Assembly: GCF_947242115.1 (NCBI RefSeq)
Contig: NC_074716.1
Coordinates: forward strand, 5,930,001 to 5,994,000
Direction of reading: 5' to 3'
Length of the DNA: 64,000 nt
Source: Biomphalaria glabrata
Lineage: Eukaryota > Mollusca > Gastropoda > Planorbidae
The notes below the pieces were generated by a model. It worked only from the letters and a program-made list of their open reading frames with translations, had not been told where the DNA came from and searched no databases. The translations under genes and the position numbers were made by a program. Of this stretch, positions 51,992 through 61,419 are shown piece by piece; positions within the stretch are counted from its first letter, which is position 1; every line of letters starts with the position of its first letter.

Positions 51992-52242
51992 TATTATTAT
52001 TATATCTTTTATATAGCTTTTATATAGTGCATGCTCGGAGCGCTTTGGTCCAATCTCATTTGTGGACCAGTTGGGGGGGGGGGGGGGAAGGGGGTATCTA
52101 GGAGTTGGTTTTCCGTGTTGCCTTTAGGCGCTCAGTAAACACAACTCTACCCGAGTCGAGTGTCGAACCTCGAGCTCCCTTCTAGGTAGCCAAGACAAGC
52201 CAAGTTCAAGCGAACTTGGCCTCTCGACCACGCTTCCCACAT
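51992..52242 (-). repeat. SINE family C
   Basis: A reverse copy with an '(att)n' start, 'gcatgctcggagcgctttgg', a long G run and 'tcgagtgtcgaacctcgagc'. Confidence 0.85.
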
Positions 52243-53500
52243 GTAAGTAGCAATGATATATAAAGAATGTATAGCATATGTCTTGTGGAGAATACTATGG
52301 TACCGAGTAGGCGCTTGTTTGTGCAAGAAAAGCGCGTCATTTTCTTCTTGGGCGCTGTAATTAGGAATCAATTATTTGTTTCATAGAAAGGGAAAGTTTT
52401 GAAGCGACGAATTGAAAAAAGAAGACTACGATTTTTTAGAAGTAGTAGCGAAATGTAGTAACGTCTGTATTATATGATATGGTAAGAATGTAAACAGACT
52501 ACTTTAGATGACTTTATATGGATTGTGACCTAGTATTAGGATAGGTCATAAGACCAGTGACCTGTACTGTACTGGCAAGTTAGTCCAGTGGTATTTTGTG
52601 GTCCCAATTATATTACTAGCTAATAACTATAGCCTCTAGATGTACAAACCTACCGAGACAGACAAGTAATAAGTCTGAGATTTCAGTTGCAACAAAAAAA
52701 GGAGTTTATTTACAAACAAAAGAAAAAGATCATGGAAAATATAAATGTCAATAAAGACTCACCAAAGAAAATGACATAATGAAACAAAGCAAAGTAGCAA
52801 GACAGTTTCCGGTCAATATAATTAAAGAACCACTATCATAGAGGCAAAATAATGTCTTATGCCGAAAAACCAAAAACATGGTTTACAATAATATCATACA
52901 TTTATTAACAATGAAATGACGTCATTCATGAGACACACTACTGTCTCGTATCTAAACAAAAGATTTCTTTAAAAAAAAACATACAGGAGAGGATAAGAGA
53001 CTAAGTAGACCTATACCATTTAAATAAACCAACAACTTAGTACTAACAAATAAATAAAGTCTACTTAGCTCATTATCGAAATACTCTTTCCACAACAGTG
53101 GCGCACTCCTCTTGAGTAACACACCAATACAACAACAACACAAGTATTAGTTAAACATTATAGAGATTTAGTTCAAACTAAACTTGTCAGTTGAAAGACT
53201 CAAGAGAGAGTGGCCATTGTAAACAGTTAACAGGGACTTAAATCAAGCAATAAAGGGGACTAACTCTAATAAAAAAAATAAAGGTAGCTACTCTTATTGT
53301 CCCTCTTGTCACATGGATGTTGATATTTTGCTTGACTACATTCGACAGTTCCCTTCTTAATTATTAAACTTGTTAGACATTCGCTATCTAACTCACCTAT
53401 ATTGTTGACCTTCCGCATGTGTAATTTAAGCTCGTCATTGGAGAGTTACCTCCGTTGGACTTATCTGCATAAAGTCCTATGTCTTAAATTCTTATGACGT
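52243..53500. other. Intergenic stretch
   Basis: AT-rich. I see no gene or recognised element. Confidence 0.4.
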
Positions 53501-53509
53501 CACTCTGCT

Positions 53510-53700
53510 GTTGGCTTCCGTACGGATTGGTTTCGGGTTCAAACCCCTGTGAATACTGGAATTTCGAATTTCGAGATTTCTAGGGCGTCACAGAGTCGAC
53601 CTTACTCTATTGGGTACCTGACATTAATCGGGGAAAAATAAAGGCGGTTGGTCGTTGTGCTGACCACATGACATCCTCGTTAACTGTGAGTCTCAGAGGA
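53510..53700 (+). repeat. SINE family B, diverged
   Basis: 'ggcttccgtacggattggtt' and 'gggttcaaacccctgtgaat', then 'aaggcggttggtcgttgtgc'. Confidence 0.75.
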
Positions 53701-53704
53701 CTCG

Positions 53705-54550
53705 CACAAGAAAACAACGTATAGTTTCATACATTGACTTACTTCAAATGCAATCGTAAAATTATAATACCTAGACATATATATATATACATAAACATTT
53801 AATACAATTTATGAACATAAAAATAACATTAACATTTGTATAATTAAGAGTCCTGACATGTATATTGTATAACCATCCACGTATCTGTTTGATAAACACA
53901 TAGATGCACATTACAAAACTGAGAATTCATTACCTTTATAATGTCAAAATTTGAACGCCAAATTCAGAAATCAGTGGTGGCTGAAAGCTATTGACATTAA
54001 CTTGGATTTTAAATATATAACGACAATGGAATAACGTGACTCACCTCATTACAAGGTATCTCGAACTTTAGTTTGCAGCGGGCCAAAGAGGAAAAAAAAA
54101 GAGGAAAGGCTTGATGGCGTTTTTTTTTTAAATATGAAGCACAAAAAAAAACAACATGCAGTTGCTATGCAATTATACATTAATATTTGAGCTTTAATTG
54201 AGTAAAAACGAAATTGTTACTGATTTGTGAAATGGTGACAAAATGTATTCATGAAATCAGGTGACGTCATTTATCATAGTACGAGCTTAGGAATTTTAAT
54301 TCAAAATTTGTTTTAGAACACATTTCAATAAGTCTTTATAAGACGTAGTCATCTTCTTTTTTTAAAAAAATAAGGCCTGTATATCATAAGATATCAATGC
54401 ATATTCAGTTTTCTCCCGTTCTTACGACAGAAAGGTCTAATGTTTTCCCTGTGACATGTTGGCGTAAAGAAAACGGACCCGCTACTTAAATATACAAACT
54501 CAAGTGTCTGTCACGTTTCAGTATCGTACAGTACATCTTATTTTAACTTT
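53705..54550. other. Intergenic stretch
   Basis: AT-rich with a short AT run at 53777-53788. I see no gene. Confidence 0.4.
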
Positions 54551-54556
54551 ATTTAC

Positions 54557-54600
54557 CTGAGCATTGCTGACTAGGAGGAAATAGTACGTCGTAGATGAAT
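54557..54600 (-). other. Possible noncoding first exon of the secreted protein gene
   Basis: A donor-like 'gctcag/gtaaat' on the minus strand at 54557/54556 lies about 2.8 kb upstream of the start exon. The exon's 5' limit and any promoter are undefined. This is only a candidate. Confidence 0.2.
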
Positions 54601-54761
54601 TTCTAAAGAAAAGAATGAAGAAAAACTCTTGAAAATGAGGCTCCGCCCTGGACCCCACTCGGTGAGCTTACAGCATCCGCTCCACATTACTCCAATCTGG
54701 CTTATTTTAGGGCAAATATAAAATTGGTTGTCTAAGGGAGGAGCGTCACTACTCAAATAAT

Positions 54762-55012
54762 TTATTATTATTATAGCTTTTATATAGCGCTACTTTCATG
54801 CTTATAGCATGCTCAGAGCGCTTTTGGTCCAATCTCATTTGTGGACCGGTGGGGGGGAGGGGGTATCTAGGAGTTGGTTTTCCGTGCTGCCTTTAGGCGC
54901 TCAGTAAACACAACTCTGCCCGAGTCGGGTGTCGAACCTCGAGCCCCCTTCTAGGTAGCCAAGCCAAGCCAAGTTCAAGCGCACTTGGCCTCTCGACCAC
55001 GCTTCCCACAAT
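54762..55012 (-). repeat. SINE family C
   Basis: A full reverse copy: '(att)n', 'gcgctactttcatgcttata', 'gagtcgggtgtcgaacctcg' and 'ctcgaccacgcttcccac'. Confidence 0.88.
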
Positions 55013-55014
55013 TT

Positions 55015-55610
55015 AGAAACACTGAGGCTAGAGTCCAGATGAGTCTTACTTGATAATATAATGTAACTACATGTTTAAACTCATTGACCATACTATTGAC
55101 GTTTGAGTTGAAAGCAATTAATTTCAGGCCTTGTTTTAATTATCGGAGGTAGCAGATGATCTATACATACTAATTAACTGTTAGTTTGTTTTTTTTTTAT
55201 TTTAAAAGTTTGATATAATTACGTTACGCTAAATTAATTGTTTGTGTATAGTTCTTATCTTATCTTATATATTACAGACGTTACCTGAAAAAAAATATTA
55301 CGTCCTTCATATTTCATGTGTTAATCCAGTCATGCGTGTTAATCAGCGACTTTAAATTTGAGAGTCATTTAATTTTTGAATTATAAACAAGTAAAATAAA
55401 AAAATATTTAACTCTTAAAGTGCTGAACTGTTTTACAATGAGTGCATACACAATTCTGATGTTTAGAGGCTAAACTACCACACGTGTTTTAAGGGTTAAA
55501 ATAAACTAAGCTTATACTGATTGAAATTGTATCAATTATTTGGAATCAATTATACAATTAATTTTAAATAGATCTAAACAAACAATAAAATTTTTGTGCC
55601 ATTGACAACA
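55015..55610. other. AT-rich intergenic stretch
   Basis: I see no gene or recognised repeat. Confidence 0.4.
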
Positions 55611-55617
55611 TTTTTAA

Positions 55618-55728
55618 ACAAGGTTACAAAGACAGTTTGTGTAGAAACACAAGCTCAAAATCGGCCCCCAAAATGGTCCTCCCAGGCAGGTAAAAAAGGC
55701 AGGTTTCAATATTTTCAGGACTCCAATA
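55618..55728 (+). repeat. LINE 3'-end fragment
   Basis: 'aaggttacaaagacagtttg', 'acacaagctcaaaatcggcc' and 'gcaggtttcaatattttcag'. It abuts and probably truncates the lectin pseudogene. Confidence 0.6.
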
Positions 55729-55729
55729 A

Positions 55730-55897
55730 AAAATAGTTAAAGGTTTCCCTTGTTCTCTGAGGGAACCACTTGCCGACAGTTTCAACGTCAGTTCCATAGA
55801 TGTAGACCATCGAAGTAGCTGGTGCTGTAGAGATAAGCTGTATTCTTATAAGCAGTTGGGGGGAATGTTTGTGGATCATACGGGCTTACTCTGATAT
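55730..55897 (-). pseudogene. C-type lectin exon, broken
   Basis: On the minus strand an acceptor ('ttttcctcctcag') is followed in phase 1 by DIRVSPYDPQTFPPTAYKN, clearly related to lectin copy 4 (DLRVSLYDSQTYPPSAYKN). A second piece in another frame reads MVYIYGTDVETVGKWFPQRT, equivalent to IFIAGTDAKKDGVFFSQRT of copies 2 and 3. The segment between them, which should hold the first core cysteine and the GGGYPAE motif, is deleted. The frame is shifted and the 3' half of the domain is missing, so it cannot make a lectin. It lies in the opposite orientation to the intact genes. Confidence 0.8.
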
Positions 55898-55945
55898 CTG
55901 AGGAGGAAAATTGAACATTTAATGAATTAATAAAATAAAAATAAA

Positions 55946-56182
55946 TTATGGCTTTTATAGAGCACTACTTTCATATTTATAGCATGCTCAGAGCGCTTTG
56001 GTCCAATCTCAGTTGTGGACCAGTGGGGGGAAGGGGGTATCTAGAAGAAGGTTTTTTTCGTGCTGCCTTCAGGCGCTCAGTAAACACAACTCTGCCCGAG
56101 TCGGGATTCGAACCTCGAGCCCCCTTCTAGGTAGACAAGCCAAGTTCAAGCGCACTTAGCCTCTCGACCACGCTTCCCACAT
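55946..56182 (-). repeat. SINE family C
   Basis: A reverse copy: 'tatagcatgctcagagcgct', 'caggcgctcagtaaacacaa' and 'gtcgggattcgaacctcgag'. Confidence 0.85.
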
Positions 56183-56585
56183 ATACTTATATATGATTAT
56201 AACGATTTATTTTCTCTACTAAGTTTCAGACAATAGTTAGGGTTGACATTACCTAAAAAAATCATTGGATATCTTAAAACTATTTTCTGAAGTAACAACT
56301 AAAGCCTTCACAAGTCACTAGTCACCTTGAAAAAAGTTAAGAAACGACAGATCTTTATTGAAAATCTAGATCTTGGGAAGGCATCGTGAAAAAATAGAGC
56401 TCCCGAGTCGAAAAGTAGATTATTCTTAAGATCGTCTGCTGCGATGTCTCTACGATGCAAGAGTAGTAAGAAACATTCGTAAGTCGTAATAAGGGATAAT
56501 GGAAAATGCTCTTGCAAAGTCGGCACTGGTGGAACTGGCTTGGCTAGACGCGACCTACTGGCATGTTAACCAATGACTAAAATAC

Positions 56586-56830
56586 TCAGAAAGACACAAA
56601 GATAAAGGCACATTTCTCGTTTCAAATGCTAGGATAAATTTGTACAAATGCTCCTTCTTCCCTAGTGCTATTAGAGCATGGAATGGGTTGCCTGAGCTAG
56701 ACAGAAAAAAAACCAACTAATTGACAGAATTTAAGTAATCTGTTAACATGCATGACTAAATTGACCAAGTAACAAGTGTACTGCATAATCATATTTCTTT
56801 TTGAAGTAACGTCTGTAATTTATAAAATAA
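56586..56830 (+). mobile_element. LINE polyprotein C-terminal tail
   Basis: 'NLYKCSFFPSAIRAWNGLPE' is the same tail as at 9228-9470. Confidence 0.7.
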
Positions 56831-56899
56831 GACATCTCATCTCTTTACCTTGGTCCTTTTTTGGAGTGTTTGCCCTAGATTCGTTACAATATGAAACGT

Positions 56900-57110
56900 A
56901 TAAAGGAGCGGTAATGAGTTTGGCTTCTGGATAAAAATCTAGAGATAGAATCCTGGAGAAAAAAGCACTAATGGGTACCTGACATTAGTTTTGGAAAAGT
57001 AAAGGCGGTTGGTTGCCAAAAGACACCCTCGCTAGCCATAAGCCACAGAAACAGATGACGTATACATCATCTGCCCCATAGACCAGAAGGTCCGAAAAGG
57101 GAAACTTTAT
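56900..57110 (+). repeat. SINE family B, diverged
   Basis: 'taatgggtacctgacattag', 'gaaaagtaaaggcggttggt' and 'catcatctgccccatagacc'. The head is poorly kept. Confidence 0.75.
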
Positions 57111-57950
57111 ATATATTTATATATATATCAGCTCAGAGCATTAAATGTGGCTAGTACGCTCCATTTTACCTAACCAAGCATGACAACTATGTGTTTTAAA
57201 GGCTTGAGATGAAGTCTCTCCAACAAGAGATGAAAGTCCCACAGGAAGTGTAATTTGTGTACAACTTGTTCAGTTGAACTTAAAACCTGCACAAGAGCAA
57301 CATATTGTTTGAATTAAAAGCAATGCCACGATAACATTATTAAATTGAGATATCTATGTAGATATTCGTAACCCAATATCACAGCACTATACAGAGACTT
57401 CACCGTTTTAAAACCATTTTCACCATTATCTAGAAAGCCACATCTCGGCTTGGATGTATCAATGTTACAGAAACAGAGCTAAAACAGGTTGCATTTGAAA
57501 CAAAAATATTACAAGGACATTATCTATTCTAGAAAATAACAAAAAACTTGTGGGGGGGGGGGGCGAAAGGGGGAGGGGGGTGCGAACACCGACTCCCTCC
57601 CACGTAAGTAAAAATTAATGTGAACGGTACGAACAGTTGGTCCATCTGTACACTTGAAGTTGCGTGGTAATGTGTTCACGTGTCACGTGACAACACACGC
57701 ATCAGTTGGTGTATTCAGTACAAAAAATGTAAACGCATTATATTTCCCACCCCCCCCCCCCCCCCACTTCCCATTCTCAGATCAAGTTGAAACTTTGCAC
57801 AGTTATTTATTCTTCCTAACAAACCATGAACAAAAATAATTAAAATTAATCCCCCAAAAAATTTAAAACAAATATGACATTATATATTTGCATTTTAATT
57901 TCGAGTTAGATCAGCCTTTTTGAAGTCTTTTTTTTTTTTTTTGTTTGTTT
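57111..57950. other. Intergenic stretch
   Basis: AT-rich with G, C and T homopolymer runs (57551, 57755, 57931). I see no gene. Confidence 0.4.
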
Positions 57951-57954
57951 TTAG

Positions 57955-58071
57955 ACAATCTGCAAAGAAAAGAATGAAAGGTGGATTTTGATCACACCTA
58001 ATGTAAATGCCTGCCGGACCGAGAAAGCGATATGATGAAAGGAGGAAATCTCCTCACTTCGAGGACCTCAG
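57955..58071 (+). CDS. Candidate lone start exon of an unknown gene
   Basis: The segment lies between a good acceptor (long T run, 'tttttag') and a donor (ctcag/gtaatt). After a short leader with stops, ATG at 58007 opens a frame MPAGPRKRYDERRK then SPHFEDL, ending two bases into a codon. The charged N-terminus looks coding and is no part of any repeat seen here. No matching next exon was found before the window end, so the gene, if real, continues past it or was missed. The lectin at 61.4 kb uses other phases and is not its continuation. Confidence 0.35.
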
Positions 58072-58079
58072 GTAATTCA

Positions 58080-59140
58080 TGCATAACATTTTTTTTTCAT
58101 TTGGAAGAAAGTGTATAAGCTTGAATATAATGTCTTTACCAGGGGCGGACTGGCTATATATGCATACGGGCTAATGCCTGTTGGGTCGGTACCCAAATGG
58201 TCGGTAAGGGCCAAAAAAAGGGTCGCATGAATGCTAGTAAATTGTTCTAAGATTTTATAATATTCTCTTTAAATGTAGCTCTTTAAAAATCGTAAATAAA
58301 AAAAAACCCACATCTTTTATTCTTTAATGTCCAAAATTAAAGCTTTGTGGTAATAACCCTACATCAGTATTATACTGTTTCTTGTAGACGTCAATCCCAT
58401 ATACATACTAATCGATAAACAAGAAGCTTAAGGCATTTATTTCTTATAGAGAACGATGTTTTAGTGAATCTATTCCGATGAATCTATAAATGGACCAACA
58501 CCAACATTCTAAGTCCTATAGATTACATCCCAGTCGCACGAATTCTTATAGGTTTGCTAGAGTTGTCACAGGTCTGTACTAAACTGGTCTAAACTGCCCA
58601 CATGTAGTGACGTTGCATGTCAGTGCTGAGGCCTACTTTCACGACTGGTCTTGCCCTTGCCCACGCAACATGTTATCTGAAAGTCAGCAGAAGATAATGC
58701 ACAAATGGATGTTGTAATTGTGTGAGTATGATGTTACATTACTCGTAATGACCTTATCCCACAACTTGATGGGTGAATTAAACATTCGTACCGACTCGCT
58801 AAGTATTGTCTTACGTGAGGAGATGATTATAAAGTCTTTTGTTTCCCCACACAACCCTTCTCTGAGTTCCATCCTCAACCCTAACTCTTCATTGTAATAA
58901 TTAATTTTCATAAGTAAATTATTTTCCAGCGCAGGCTGTAGTAAGTCTGTCTCTACAGCGACCCATTGAAGTCGAGGTCTACTTCTCTGGCTATCACTTT
59001 TAGGGTTTAAGTTTGTTTTTTTTTTTTAAATTCTGTTATTTCACATTCTCTGTTCACATCTGTTGCATTTGTCTTTTTTTTTTGGTCAATATTGTGGGTC
59101 TGGATTACAAAATGTTGCTAAGAAAAATGTCTATCATTTC
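58080..59140. other. Intergenic stretch
   Basis: A fragment near 58145-58210 ('gggcggactggctata', 'gggtcggtacccaaatgg') resembles the end of a DNA transposon, but no partner end was found. The rest is AT-rich. Confidence 0.35.
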
Positions 59141-59151
59141 TTACTGTTCTA

Positions 59152-59828
59152 TGCTGCAACGTTTCTTAAAATATCGACTGTCAAGGCATAGTGCCACGAC
59201 GAACGATCTGGTAAGTAAGTAAGTAAAGTTACCCTTTCAGACCTTGTGGTCTATAGGGCAGATGATGTAAAGGTCATCTGTTTCTGTGGCCTACGGTGAA
59301 CAAGGTTGTCATGTGGCCAGCACAATGACCAACCGCCTTTACTTTTCCCTAACTAATGTCAGGTACTCATTAGAGCTGGGTGGACTCAAGAGGCGCCCGA
59401 AGATCCCGAAATTAAAAAATCCCAGTCTTTACCAGGATTCGAACCCCGGTCCACGGTTCGGAAGCCAAGCGCTCTACCGCTCAGCCACCGCTGCAACGTT
59501 TCTTAAAATAGCGACTGTCAAGGCATAGTGCCACGACGCACGATCTAGTAAGTAAGTAAGTAAAGTTACCCTTTTAGACCTTGTGGTCTATAGGGCAGAT
59601 GATGTAAAGGTCATCTGTTTCTGTGGCCTACGTTGAACAAGGTTGTCATGTGGCCAGCACAACGACCAATCGCCTTTACTTTTCCCTAACTCATGTCAGT
59701 TACCCATTAGAGCTGGGTGGACTCAAGAGGCGCCCGAAGAATTTAAAAATCCCAGTCTTTACCAGGATTCGAACCCCGGTCCACGGTTCGGAAGCCAAGC
59801 GCTTTACCGCTCAGCCACCGCTGCAACG
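59152..59828 (-). repeat. Tandem pair of SINE B units, period about 335 bp
   Basis: 'gctgcaacgtttcttaaaat' starts at 59152, 59490 and 59820. Between these lie two reverse SINE B copies (59224-59490 and 59568-59817), each preceded by the same 'gtaagtaagtaagtaaagtt' flank. The pair arose by tandem duplication, not by two insertions. Confidence 0.85.
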
Positions 59829-60027
59829 TTTCTTAAAACAGCGATTGTCAAGGCATCGTGCCACGACGAACGATCAAGTCGTGACAGTTAATTTCCCATT
59901 CTTGTGCGCCTGACTTTCTTTGGGCCTGAAATGCGTGTCTCAGAGGATGTAACATAATCAAACGAATGTGTGTAAAAAATGTTATGAGATACGCCCTTTG
60001 AAACGGTGTGTCGTCTGTATCATTGTT

Positions 60028-60345
60028 ATGGAGTGTGTGTTTTTCCGTGGCGGCGGTGAAAAGTGATTAACGATTGGTTGTGAATACTGCAACATAGGTG
60101 GCATTGTCGTCATTTGTTCTTAGGGGAGACGACTCCAGAACGTGAGACTGAAAGGTTGTTTTTATGTAGTGAGTTAGATTTTGTTAAGATATATTATTAC
60201 TTAAGTCTACTACATTTGTTTTAGCTTGAATTTCGTCTTCAGTATAAATAAAGTTATATTTGGTATTATTTATTTTTAACAAAGGAATTACTGAAGTCTT
60301 TTTAAGTTCAGTTAGTTAAGATACAACAGTGTGGTACTAGAAATC
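60028..60345 (+). mobile_element. LTR-like remnant, dispersed copy
   Basis: 'gacgactccagaacgtgaga', 'gtagtgagttagattttgtt' and 'aataaagttatatttggta'. It is of the same family as in the lectin units, probably Ty3/gypsy-type, and a fossil. Confidence 0.45.
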
Positions 60346-60377
60346 AACAACAATTAAAAACAGTAATGCTGTGACAT

Positions 60378-60605
60378 TAAGATACAAGACGCTGTGGCTG
60401 AGCGCTAAAGAGCTTAACTTTTGATCCGGGGGTCCCGGGGTCGAATCTTGGTGAAGACTGTGTTTTAATTTCGGGATCTTGGGGCGCCAACCAAGCTCCA
60501 ATGTGTACCCGACATTAGTAGGGGAAAGTAAAGGCGGTTGGTCGTGGGCCACTGTAACAGATGACCTATACATTATCTGCCCTATAGATCTGAAAAGGGG
60601 AACTA
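60378..60605 (+). repeat. SINE family B
   Basis: 'gctgtggctgagcgctaaag', box B 'ggggtcgaatcttgg' and the body to 'ctgaaaaggggaac'. Confidence 0.85.
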
Positions 60606-61380
60606 TTAGGTTACAAATTTAAATAGATATCGAAATTTAAAGCTATCATTATCGCATTGTTATATCCTCAAACACATGTTGTCCTTTGTTCACATTTTAT
60701 TTAAGCCAAACCAGTTCTGCACACATGACATTTGTTTAGAGGCTACTCCAAGCTGTCAGGTAAAACTCATAGTTGTTATACTTATTTAGTTAAGTCTAAC
60801 TGTTTCATCCACGTTCCAGTAAATATAAAGTTGTCAACCACATGTAGGTAAGTTTCATAGTCGACATAAAAGAATTGATAAACCCTTAAGTTGTCAACCA
60901 CCCTTAGAGAAGTATTACAATTGTCAAACACTTCCAGGAAAGCCTTAAACTTGTCAGCCCACTTTCAGGTCAAACCTCTGAGCTGTTTAAAACATCCCAT
61001 ATTTATTTTTTTCAAAACACATGACAAAGCTTGTATTTCAGAAAACCTTTTTTTCCTTATTAGTAGCTACTTTGTTGTTGTGTTTTAAGGTTAAAATAAA
61101 TCACTCATTTCGTTTGTCTGTCACGGTAGCATCTTTTACACGGTATTTCTGCCCATTCGCCATTCCTGTAACAAGTTTAAAGTTTCCAAAATTATTTATT
61201 GTCAATGACAACACGTGAAAAATATATATATAAAAAACAACAACATTTTGTTAATAATCAATTGGTCGTAATAACTTCTTATTTTCAATCATACCAACGT
61301 ATTTTCTGTATTTTACTCATTTGTTTGTCTGTCTTAATATTCACTGTACAGTAGGAAGCCAACATTCTTTTTTTTTGTCT
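60606..61380. other. Upstream region of lectin copy 4
   Basis: Mostly AT-rich. 'aagttgtcaaccac' occurs twice (60828, 60889) with looser copies around it. A promoter probably lies here, but I could not place a TATA box with confidence. Confidence 0.35.
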
Positions 61381-61419
61381 CCCTCTAGAGCAGGTTTGTT
61401 AATTGCTTCATAAAAGAAC

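Noticed and set aside
59286-59913. Open frames of 80 and 96 codons (CHVASTMTNRLYF type)
   Set aside because: They are antisense readings of SINE B copies.
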